Source: an uncultured Pseudomonadota bacterium | GTDB taxonomy: Bacteria; Pseudomonadota; Alphaproteobacteria; CACZRW01 | Length of the DNA stretch: 10,275 nt | Assembly: GCA_902783675.1 (NCBI GenBank) | Contig: CACZRW010000045.1 | Span: 1 to 10,275, forward strand | Direction of reading: 5' to 3' | Position numbers and translations under genes: made by a program | Notes under the pieces: generated by a model | The model's database searches: none | What the model was told of the DNA's origin: nothing | Seen by the model: the letters and a program-made list of their open reading frames with translations, nothing else | Shown: positions 1 through 6,063 of the stretch, piece by piece | Layout of the letters: each line of letters opens with the position of its first letter | Numbering within the stretch: position 1 is the stretch's first letter

Positions 1-9
1 AAGGACACT

Positions 10-1143
10 TTGGAAAAGATTGATGACACCATCGAGCCCGAATACACGGGCGACATTCCGAGCATTCCCAAAAACGCGCCTTCATCTTCGGACGGCCAGC
101 CTTCGGACATTGACACCGACTTTGAATACGAGTTTTACGAGCTGGACGAAAACGGCAACCTCGTGCCCTTTAATCCCGAGCTGAACCCCGATGTTGAATA
201 CGAAATCGTTGAGAATATAGAGGAGGGCAGTGATCGCCTCGCTTCCTTTGCCAAGACCGAACAGCTTGCCGCTCCCGACATTACCGCATCGCTGGAAGAT
301 TTAGAGGACATTAAGCCTGAGCCTGCACCTGCGCCTGCGCCCAAGTTTGAGCCCGCGCCCAAGTCCGAAGATAAGACAAAGCCCGAGCCTCTGTCGGACG
401 CTCCCGTAAACCCAAAAGGCAAAATTGACTTTGAAGGCTTGTTTGAGGAGGACTTTGACGCCACCGACTACGATATTATCAACGATTACCCTTCATCGTG
501 GATAAATAATTTTGCCTCGACTTCCTCGCCCGAACCGGCTGCCGACAGGCTTTTTGCGCGTGATGTTGATTTAGATGTGTATGAAGAGGAAAACTCTCTC
601 GCCTCGCACTTAAAAGAGCAAAAGCCCGCCAAGGCTTCTAAATCCGCAAAGGCTTCTAAATCATCTGCTAAGTCTGCCAAGCCCGCTAAGCCCGCCAAGT
701 CGCAAAAGCTTTTGACAAGCAGCACCAAGGCCATAGGCCACGCGCCCGCGAAAAAGGAAATAACCTATGCCGCCCCCAAGCAGCTTGCCGCTCCCTCCGC
801 GCCCGAGAAGGAGCCTCCGCCTCAGCCTAAAACCAAAGCCAAGGCGAAAACCGAAGCTAAGACAAAGGCAAAGGCTAAGCCTAAGGCAAAAGCAAAAACC
901 AAAGTTAAAGCCGAGAAGATAAAGCAAAAAATAATCTCTGCCCCGCGCGCCAAAGCAAAGGCAAAGGATAAAAGCGCCGCAAGCCAAAGCAAAGAGGATG
1001 GCGCCAAGGTCGGCACCAAAAGCTATTGGATAAAGAACAAGTCCCAAAAAGCCGTCTCGCCCGCGCCAAAGAATAAAAAGCGCCCCTTCGTCATCATGTT
1101 CAGCGACAGCGAGGCGGACCCCGAGAAAATTGAAATTGACTAA
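10..1143 (+). CDS. Charge-bipartite low-complexity protein with histone H1-like tail (hypothetical; 5' end uncertain)
   Basis: I do not recognise this 377-residue protein. Residues 1-200 are strongly acidic (runs of D and E, with an aromatic/acidic patch at 38-70). Residues 201-355 are very basic and built from K, A and P, with alternating Lys-Ala dipeptides at 274-300 and KPAKPAK at 223-230. The last segment (358-377) returns to a hydrophobic then acidic end (FVIMFSDSEAD). No signal peptide, membrane helix or catalytic motif is visible. The basic part resembles bacterial histone H1-like or AlgP-type tails, which bind nucleic acid or polyanions; that is an analogy of composition only. The start is uncertain. 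TTG at 10 has AAGGA at 1-5, a short spacing, but the frame is also open to the window edge, so the gene may begin further upstream. Extensive open frames on the opposite strand come from the repetitive composition. It is probably mostly disordered. Confidence 0.7.
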   Translation: MEKIDDTIEPEYTGDIPSIPKNAPSSSDGQPSDIDTDFEYEFYELDENGNLVPFNPELNPDVEYEIVENIEEGSDRLASFAKTEQLAAPDITASLEDLEDIKPEPAPAPAPKFEPAPKSEDKTKPEPLSDAPVNPKGKIDFEGLFEEDFDATDYDIINDYPSSWINNFASTSSPEPAADRLFARDVDLDVYEEENSLASHLKEQKPAKASKSAKASKSSAKSAKPAKPAKSQKLLTSSTKAIGHAPAKKEITYAAPKQLAAPSAPEKEPPPQPKTKAKAKTEAKTKAKAKPKAKAKTKVKAEKIKQKIISAPRAKAKAKDKSAASQSKEDGAKVGTKSYWIKNKSQKAVSPAPKNKKRPFVIMFSDSEADPEKIEID

Positions 1144-1145
1144 AC

Positions 1146-1181
1146 GCCGGACTCTATCCGCCGGCCGCCCGCTTTTTTTTT
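1146..1181 (+). terminator. Weak Rho-independent terminator candidate
   Basis: Right after the stop codon a GC-rich block contains GCCGG (1146-1150) that can pair with CCGGC (1161-1165), followed by GCCCGC and a run of nine T (1173-1181). The gap between the short stem and the T run makes it imperfect. Its position just before a separate candidate promoter supports a transcription unit boundary here. Confidence 0.35.
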
Positions 1182-1213
1182 CATAAAAAATTGTATTTTT
1201 GCTTTTGAAACAG

Positions 1214-1242
1214 TTGAACATTTAAAAAACTACCTTTAGTAT
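1214..1242 (+). promoter_or_regulatory. Candidate sigma-70 promoter for the 1281-5033 gene group
   Basis: TTGAAC (1214-1219, 4 of 6 consensus) and TAGTAT (1237-1242, 4 of 6) are separated by exactly 17 bases in an AT-rich spacer. Transcription would start near 1249, leaving about 30 bases before the ATG at 1281. The location after the T run and before a three-gene run fits, but each hexamer alone is only a moderate match. Confidence 0.4.
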
Positions 1243-1280
1243 GGATAAATCAAGGCAAACTAAAGTATGGATTTGTGTTT

Positions 1281-2351
1281 ATGACCGAAGAAGAAACCCA
1301 AGCACTAAACGCTCTGATTCCATTGATTCTCGAGTATCGCGATGACATACAAATCCTCACCACTCTTTCGGACGAGGCGGAAAAGGCGTTTGGCAGTAAC
1401 TGGCGCGAAATAATCCCGCCTTTGTTTAACGATTTAAAAAACAATAATGTTGAGACGCTTAAAACTAACTTCCGCCGCGCGCTGGATTATGAAAACTCGG
1501 TATTGGCGTGGAATGAGGCAAACACTTTCCTTTCCGGCGATGTTAATCTTGAGCACTTAAAGGCAAGGATCCCCGCCATTGAGCATTGGCTTGCCATTTT
1601 CGGTGATGCCGGCAAAGATGTTGTTGATCGCCTTAAAGCCATGCTCGCCGAGGGCGAAGCAAACGAAGTAGCTCCCAGCGAATACACGGACATATCGGAC
1701 GCCAATGTCGTCATTGAGGGCTTTTCCAAAGAAGTCTCCTTTAACTTTCAATACTTTTTAAGGCTTGAGCACTACTACGATCAGACCATATCGCGCGTCG
1801 GTGCTCGTTGTGTCCAGCTTGGCGGCATTGAGATGAGCCAGTATCCGCAATACGGCTATGTCCTGGATGTTTTGGACGAGCTCATTACGCTTGGCACCAC
1901 GCTTTTGACCGACCCCGCCTACGCTCCGCTTGTTGAGGGCAGATTCCCGGGCTCGCGTCCCGAGCTTGAGAAAAAGGTCGCAAACTATAAGCGCGAGTTG
2001 GAAGCGAACGCGCCTCCCGAAATGGTTGATGATGCTATGAGCGCGGCAAAATTAAAGGCGGAATTGGGCGCCATTGACGACTCCGAGGATAATATGCCGA
2101 TAGGTCCCGCTCCCGATGGCTTTGAGCCTATTCCCGATTTGGGCGACTACACACCCAAAGCGGACATTGGCGCCATTCCGACTCCGGCTCCCGCATATCC
2201 CGCGGACACTGCGACCCCTGCCGCTCCTGCCGCTCCCGCCGCTCCGGTTGAGCCTGTGAAAGAAAGTTCTGTATCTGCTGCTTCAAATGTGCTAGAAAAT
2301 GCAGATACTACGGTAAACAAAGCTGTTGCGCCTGCTCCCGCTTCGGCTTAA
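1281..2351 (+). CDS. Hypothetical helical protein with Pro/Ala-rich C-terminal tail
   Basis: I do not recognise this 356-residue protein. Residues 1-250 look soluble and mostly alpha-helical (for example 10-80, 88-123, 145-210 and 225-245), with one cysteine (177) and aromatic patches at 155-166 and 188-193. There is no signal peptide or membrane helix, so a cytoplasmic location is likely. Residues 273-295 are acidic and proline-spaced, and 297-325 form a Pro/Ala linker of the kind also found in the gene at 3714. The last stretch (about 330-348) is less biased and its DNA is visibly more AT-rich. I chose ATG 1281; a GTG at 1275 would add two residues. The Shine-Dalgarno sequence is weak. It is followed after 45 bases by the secretin-like gene and probably shares its transcript. 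The shared Pro/Ala tail with 3714-5033 suggests a common complex, which is inference. Confidence 0.75.
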   Translation: MTEEETQALNALIPLILEYRDDIQILTTLSDEAEKAFGSNWREIIPPLFNDLKNNNVETLKTNFRRALDYENSVLAWNEANTFLSGDVNLEHLKARIPAIEHWLAIFGDAGKDVVDRLKAMLAEGEANEVAPSEYTDISDANVVIEGFSKEVSFNFQYFLRLEHYYDQTISRVGARCVQLGGIEMSQYPQYGYVLDVLDELITLGTTLLTDPAYAPLVEGRFPGSRPELEKKVANYKRELEANAPPEMVDDAMSAAKLKAELGAIDDSEDNMPIGPAPDGFEPIPDLGDYTPKADIGAIPTPAPAYPADTATPAAPAAPAAPVEPVKESSVSAASNVLENADTTVNKAVAPAPASA

Positions 2352-2396
2352 AAGGTGTGTTAGATTGAAACGAACAGAAACAGAGAAGGTTAAAAA

Positions 2397-3632
2397 ATGA
2401 TAGGGAAAACATTTAGATTAGGCTTTATTTTTTGTGCATTTGTCGGTCTTTGCGCCATAAGCGCTGTTGCCCACGCCGAGGAAGAAGTTATTCCCTCGCC
2501 ATTTCCCAACATGGAAGTAACGACACCCAGAACAACCCGCTCTGCCGAGCTGTTCAGTGTTGAGGCGGCTTCGCGTTGCTCGGTTCGCTTCGACGAGCAG
2601 GATTTGGTAACCACCGTTCCTTTTAAGGACAAGGCCTTCCGCCTTGTTTCCGAAGTTCCGACCGACGCGCTGCCAAGGTTCATGGTGACCGGCTTTACCT
2701 TCTCATCTTTGCCTGTTGACAAGGCGCTTTATAAGCTTGTTCACGAAGCGGGTATTCAAGTTGTTGCCGCCAGCGGCGTCTATCCCGTAGTCTCGGGCAA
2801 GGACTTAAAGGGCGACTTGACTGCGGTCATAAACAAAATCACTTCAACCGCAGGCGTGTTTTATTCTTACGACGCCAAGAAAAAATACTTGAAAGTTTTG
2901 CGCACCGGCAAGTTCAGACTTTATGTTCCGAACTCTCGCCTTGTTATGATAGCGGTGCTTGACACTCTGCGCGGTTCGGGCGTCAGAGATGTTTTCCCCG
3001 ATTGGGAACATAATACCATTTCCTTTACCGGCGACGGCTTCACCGAGAAAAAGATTGCCAAGCTGGTCGGTGATTTCGGTGACGGCACTTCAATTGTCGC
3101 TTTTGATGCAACTCTTTACCGCATTACTCCGAAGCCCGGCTTTCCCGCCATTAACTGGCAACGCTTGGTCGATCGCTTCGGAGCGGACAGCATCAGAAGC
3201 AGCACGAAAAGCATCTTAGGCCGCATGATAGTTTCTTCGGACGGCGAGATAAGCAACAAAGCCTTTATCGACTTTGTAAGAAGGCAGGCAAATCTGACTT
3301 TGCTTTCTCAAGGTTTGGTCATGGTTCCCGAAAACTGGCGCTCGCGCTTTGACATAGGTCGTTGCGGCAGCATCACAAATCCCGAATCCGGCGTATCTAT
3401 TTTGGTCAGGGCAAATGTTCAGAAAAGCGGCATAATCACGGGTTCGCTTGCGCTTGATACCAAAGGGGGCGAGCTTACCAACTTTCCGTCCTTTACGGCC
3501 GACATCGGCGACAGTATGCTTATTTTCGGCATTCCCTCGGGCGTTATTTCTCCGGCCGCAAGCGGTGCCGAGATTGCGCTTTTGCTGAGTCCGAAAATCA
3601 TTCGCATTGTCAAGGAATCTTACAGTTGGTAA
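2397..3632 (+). CDS. Exported secretin-like protein
   Basis: This 411-residue protein starts with a clear Sec signal peptide: K4/R7, a hydrophobic core at 8-24, and a signal peptidase I site after AHA (25-27). Residues about 96-170 look like a secretin N-terminal (STN/N0) domain: a 'LPVDKALYKLVHEAG' helix, then short strands ending 'KYLKVLR'. Residues 172-240 could be a second small alpha/beta ring domain leading into 'IVAFDATLYRI' and 'INW' (252-254), which recalls the start of a secretin core. The C-terminus (about 364-405) has 'FTADIGDSMLIFG' and 'EIALLLSPKIIRIV', resembling the last strands of a secretin barrel. Two cysteines remain in the mature part (61, 323) and could form a disulfide. 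It is shorter than GspD or PilQ, nearer to type IVb pilus or conjugation secretins. A good GAGAAGG (2383-2389) sits 7 bases before the ATG. The assignment rests on motif pattern alone; another STN-containing periplasmic protein is the main alternative. Confidence 0.6.
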   Translation: MIGKTFRLGFIFCAFVGLCAISAVAHAEEEVIPSPFPNMEVTTPRTTRSAELFSVEAASRCSVRFDEQDLVTTVPFKDKAFRLVSEVPTDALPRFMVTGFTFSSLPVDKALYKLVHEAGIQVVAASGVYPVVSGKDLKGDLTAVINKITSTAGVFYSYDAKKKYLKVLRTGKFRLYVPNSRLVMIAVLDTLRGSGVRDVFPDWEHNTISFTGDGFTEKKIAKLVGDFGDGTSIVAFDATLYRITPKPGFPAINWQRLVDRFGADSIRSSTKSILGRMIVSSDGEISNKAFIDFVRRQANLTLLSQGLVMVPENWRSRFDIGRCGSITNPESGVSILVRANVQKSGIITGSLALDTKGGELTNFPSFTADIGDSMLIFGIPSGVISPAASGAEIALLLSPKIIRIVKESYSW

Positions 3633-3713
3633 GAATACGGCCGGCATGAATAAGCAACAAAGGCGGACAATATAAGGCAACAATTAGCATAAGAAAGGCG
3701 GGTTTTTAAAACA

Positions 3714-5033
3714 ATGGAGCAAGATACAAAGGCGACGGTGAAAAGAAAGGTCATCAAGGTGGTTAAGACGACCAAACCTGCCGCACCTGCCGCTACGCCT
3801 GCGGCAGAGGAAACGATGCCCGTTCCGACTCCTGCGCCCGAGCCCGCACCGACGCCCGCCGCACCGGCTCCTGTGGTTGAGAGTGTCGCGCCCGCACCGA
3901 CTCCTGCATCGGCTCCCGCCCCAGCCCCTGTGGTTGAGGAAATAGCTCCTGTAGCGACTCCTGCCCCCGAGACGACTCCTGTAGTTGAGGAAGCCGCCCC
4001 TGCGCCTGAGCCGACTCCTGCTCCCGAGCCCGCACCGACGCCCGCACCAGCCCCTGTGGTTGAGGAAATAGCTCCTGTAGCGACTCCTGCTCCCGAAACG
4101 ACTCCTGTGGTTGAGGAAGTCGCGCCTGCGCCTGTGCCACCCGCACCTGAACCTGCACCTGTGGTTGAGGAAGCCGCTCCTGCGCCTGTGCCACCCGCAC
4201 CTGTGCCTGCACCTATGCCGCCCGCGCCTAAAGAGGCTCCCGCTCCCGTAGCGGAGAAGCAAGCACCGGCGCCGACGCCTGTGGCAAAAGAAGTCGCACC
4301 GGCTCCCGCACCCAAAGCGGAGCCTGCTCCCATAGCGACTCCTGCTTCTGCCCCTGCCTCTGCTTCTGCCACTGCCGCTGCTCCTGCTCCCGTGGCTAAA
4401 CCGACTCCGGCAAAAACGAAGCCGAGGATTGCTTTTGCTCCGCCTCCCGTAAAGGCACCCGCTCCCGCCGCTGCCGCTTCTGTGCCGCTTCCGCCGCCGC
4501 CCGCGCCTGCCGTTGCTCACGAATTCACCGAAGTCGCTCCCACTGCGGACACGAGCGGTCCCGCGTCTGCCGCCTTTGCGGAAGATGAGGGCAAGGCTTC
4601 GTTTAACCTTTCCATGAACGACAATTTTGCCGAGCGTTTGAACCTTCCGCAAAAGGTCCTTTCTACCAAGTTTATGGCGATTTTGATGAGCGGAATATTC
4701 TTTTTCGGCCTTCTCCTGGGCATCTTCATGTTCGGAGGTTCTTCGGGAAGCGAGCCGCAAAACACTCAATTCACCATTGGTTACATCGTTACCAACCCCG
4801 AGGTTCCCGTCGGCCGTCCTCGTTGCGGTGCTGCCGAGCAATCTCAAGGCTGTGTGCTTTATATTCAGAACAACAAAAACCGTGAGATAGAGGCAAAGGA
4901 CTTCTACCCCTTGGTAATGCAGCTGACCGGCATGCAACGCTTCCAAATTGAAACTGGCAACATGCGCTATGCTCACAAGTCCATTAAGCCCGGCTGGATA
5001 GCCCAATTCAACATCCCCCCGGCATCGAAATAA
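3714..5033 (+). CDS. Bitopic inner-membrane protein with long Pro/Ala repeat region and C-terminal Cys-pair domain
   Basis: I do not recognise this 439-residue protein, but its architecture is clear. Residues 1-21 are basic (KRKVIKVVKTTK). Residues 22-268 are Pro/Ala repeats punctuated by PVVEE motifs. Residues 269-318 form an acidic-to-neutral linker, 319-341 a strong membrane helix followed by a GGSSGS turn, and 350-439 a compact domain with two cysteines (371, 380) and aromatic residues. There is no N-terminal signal; the single helix probably acts as anchor, with the repeats in the cytoplasm and the Cys domain in the periplasm. TonB has the opposite order (helix, Pro-rich, domain), so this is not TonB. 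It follows the secretin-like gene after 81 bases, with a poorly placed AAAGG (3694-3698) before the ATG. A role as an inner-membrane partner of that gene is inference. Tandem repeats within the gene are listed separately. Confidence 0.75.
   Translation: MEQDTKATVKRKVIKVVKTTKPAAPAATPAAEETMPVPTPAPEPAPTPAAPAPVVESVAPAPTPASAPAPAPVVEEIAPVATPAPETTPVVEEAAPAPEPTPAPEPAPTPAPAPVVEEIAPVATPAPETTPVVEEVAPAPVPPAPEPAPVVEEAAPAPVPPAPVPAPMPPAPKEAPAPVAEKQAPAPTPVAKEVAPAPAPKAEPAPIATPASAPASASATAAAPAPVAKPTPAKTKPRIAFAPPPVKAPAPAAAASVPLPPPPAPAVAHEFTEVAPTADTSGPASAAFAEDEGKASFNLSMNDNFAERLNLPQKVLSTKFMAILMSGIFFFGLLLGIFMFGGSSGSEPQNTQFTIGYIVTNPEVPVGRPRCGAAEQSQGCVLYIQNNKNREIEAKDFYPLVMQLTGMQRFQIETGNMRYAHKSIKPGWIAQFNIPPASK
3924..4118 (+). 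repeat. Direct repeat, 69 bp copies with 126 bp period, inside a coding region
   Basis: Bases 3924-3992 and 4050-4118 match at 66 of 69 positions by eye. All three differences fall at codon third positions and are silent, so 23 residues (71-93 and 113-135 of the encoded protein) are identical. The motifs are PVVEE, IAPVATPAP and ETTP. The near-identity at DNA level points to a recent duplication rather than convergent composition. Confidence 0.85.
4113..4220 (+). repeat. Second tandem repeat in the Pro-rich coding region, 54 bp period
   Basis: Two adjacent 54 bp units (4113-4166 and 4167-4220) encode near-identical 18-residue stretches of the form EE(V/A)APAPVPPAP(E/V)PAP. They begin within the last codons of the preceding 126 bp-period repeat, so the array has expanded with more than one unit length. 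Confidence 0.7.
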
Positions 5034-5045
5034 TGAGTAATTAGG

Positions 5046-5117
5046 AATTAGGAATGATTGCGTTTTTGCTTCCCGCAAAAACAACTTTTATTTTCTCATT
5101 CCTCATTTCTCATTCCT
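5046..5117. repeat. Intergenic inverted-repeat element, copy A (with inner hairpin)
   Basis: AGGAATGA (5050-5057) faces TCATTCCT (5096-5103), which is repeated at 5110-5117. Between them lies a perfect 8 bp hairpin, GTTTTTGC (5062-5069), loop TTCCC, GCAAAAAC (5075-5082), followed by a loose T-rich run (5086-5095) that could serve as a terminator for the upstream gene. The outer arms and the 'TGCGTTTTT' core recur beyond the next gene (6064-6114), so this is a repeated element and not only a terminator. Confidence 0.6.
5062..5095 (+). terminator. Possible terminator hairpin after the Pro-rich membrane protein gene
   Basis: There is a perfect 8 bp stem with a 5-base loop (5062-5082), followed after three bases by CTTTTATTTTC. 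The stem is A/T-rich with only two G-C pairs at each end, so it would be weak, but the position about 30 bases after the stop at 5033 is right. Confidence 0.4.
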
Positions 5118-5140
5118 CATTTTCTTAACCTTTCCTTCAC

Positions 5141-5155
5141 GCATATTTTGTATGC
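5141..5155. promoter_or_regulatory. Short palindrome upstream of the phosphatase-like gene
   Basis: GCATA (5141-5145), spacer TTTTG, TATGC (5151-5155) form a perfect 5+5 inverted repeat 35 bases before the ATG at 5190. It could be an operator half-site pair. No convincing -35/-10 pair was found around it, and a palindrome this short can arise by chance. Confidence 0.2.
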
Positions 5156-5177
5156 TTGCTCCAAACTATGGAAAAAC

Positions 5178-5184
5178 AGGCGAG
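5178..5184 (+). promoter_or_regulatory. Ribosome binding site that decides the start at 5190
   Basis: AGGCGAG, a partial Shine-Dalgarno, lies 5 bases before ATG 5190. The open frame extends upstream to TTG 5058, but that part runs through the intergenic repeat and lacks a plausible ribosome site. The phosphatase-like homology begins only after 5190. Confidence 0.55.
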
Positions 5185-5189
5185 AAACT

Positions 5190-5999
5190 ATGCAGCTTAA
5201 ATCTGAAAAAGATTTTATTGTCAGCATTCCCAAAGAAAGGCGCATCTGGGTAATAGGTGCGATTTACGGCGACTCCGCACGCCTCGGTGCTTTGCACGAG
5301 AACATTTTATCCCTTTACAAAAAGGGCGATGTCATCGTCTATCTTGGCAACTTCATGGGTTACGGTCCCGATGTCGGCGGCGTCTTGGACGAGGTTTTTT
5401 GCTTTAAAAAGATACTTATCGACAAGATGGGCTCTAACCCCGAGGACATAATTTACCTGCGCGGCCAGCAAGAGGAAATGTGGAAAAAGCTTCTAACCTT
5501 GCAATTCGCCCACCGTCCGGAAAACATTTATCCGTGGATGATAGAGCACGGCATCGGCGCATCGATATCAACCTATGGCGTTTCTCCCGACGAAGGTTAC
5601 GCAGCCATGCGTCGCGGCTCGGTTGGCATATCGCGCTGGACCGCCGAGCTGCGCAATTTGCAAAACGACTCGCACGGGCATACCGAGGTCCTTAATTCTT
5701 TAAAGCATGCGGCGATAACCAATGACGGCAGGCTCTTGTTCGTGAGTTTTAGCATAGATCCTTCGGTGCCGCTGGCATCGCAGGGCGATGTCTTTTGGTG
5801 GGGCTCGTCAGTTCCCATTACGCCGGACAGGCCTTATGAAAAGTTTTCGCTGGTAGTTCGCGGCGAAAGCAATCCCGCAAATTACGGAGTGCATAATTAC
5901 CCCTACTATCTGCACATTAACTCCGCAGGCGGTCGCGGCGGCCCCTTATATGCCGTAGTGCTTGAAGACGAAGTCCCCACGAAAGTAATAGAGCTGTAG
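5190..5999 (+). CDS. PPP-family metallophosphatase-like protein with degenerate active site (probable pseudophosphatase)
   Basis: This 269-residue protein follows the bacterial PPP (Ser/Thr phosphatase / ApaH-like) layout, but the catalytic motifs are altered. GDxHG is G23-A-I-Y-G27, losing the Asp and His ligands. GDxxDRG is G53-N-F-M-G-Y-G59. GNHE is G92-Q-Q-E95. The H-G-G-motif position reads S186-F-S, and the GHT position reads G225-E-S. The surrounding scaffold is kept: beta strands before each motif, 'STYG' at 127-130, 'IDPSVPL' at 189-195, and a final strand 'GGPLYAVVLED' (250-260). Every metal ligand I can place is therefore substituted. Family knowledge says these residues bind the two metals, so hydrolysis is unlikely; binding or scaffolding is more plausible. 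There is no signal peptide, so it is probably cytoplasmic. It stands alone between related intergenic repeats and converges on the CarD-type gene. Motif alignment was done by eye. Confidence 0.7.
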   Translation: MQLKSEKDFIVSIPKERRIWVIGAIYGDSARLGALHENILSLYKKGDVIVYLGNFMGYGPDVGGVLDEVFCFKKILIDKMGSNPEDIIYLRGQQEEMWKKLLTLQFAHRPENIYPWMIEHGIGASISTYGVSPDEGYAAMRRGSVGISRWTAELRNLQNDSHGHTEVLNSLKHAAITNDGRLLFVSFSIDPSVPLASQGDVFWWGSSVPITPDRPYEKFSLVVRGESNPANYGVHNYPYYLHINSAGGRGGPLYAVVLEDEVPTKVIEL

Positions 6000-6060
6000 G
6001 TTTAAGGGTTAAAGTTTAAGGGTTAAGGTTAGTTTATAAGGTGATAAGTTTATAAGTTGA
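6000..6060 (+). repeat. Tandem microrepeats after the phosphatase-like gene
   Basis: Starting immediately after the stop codon, GTTTAAGGGTTAA(A/G) occurs twice in tandem (6000-6013, 6014-6027), followed by two copies of AGTTTATAAG (6031-6040, 6047-6056). The stretch is non-coding and lies between convergent genes. The motifs differ from the AGGAATGA element that follows. Confidence 0.75.
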
Positions 6061-6063
6061 ATC

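Noticed and set aside
661..1221. Minus-strand open frame opposite the Lys/Ala-rich tail
   Set aside because: Its Leu/Phe/Gly-rich translation is what the complement of AAG/GCC/AAA repeats gives. It begins in the intergenic T run and has no credible start.
3924..4220. Possible CRISPR-like array
   Set aside because: The repeats are coding, keep the reading frame, are adjacent without unique spacers of constant length, and no cas gene is present.
1281..5033. Assignment to a Dot/Icm (type IVB) or named type IV pilus system
   Set aside because: The general layout recalls such loci, but no signature ATPase, pilin, lipoprotein or polytopic component is visible and I could not match individual proteins, so no system name is given.
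3684..5084. Long minus-strand open frames opposite the Pro-rich gene (3684-5084 and 3620-4372)
   Set aside because: They are antisense shadows of the Pro/Ala repeats, giving Gly/Ser/Arg- or Gly/Ala-rich translations with no ribosome site or domain. The plus-strand frame has a membrane helix and a complex C-terminal domain.
5058..5189. N-terminal extension of the phosphatase-like protein from TTG 5058
   Set aside because: The added 44 residues are translated from the intergenic repeat and hairpin, there is no ribosome site at 5058, and the family similarity starts after ATG 5190.
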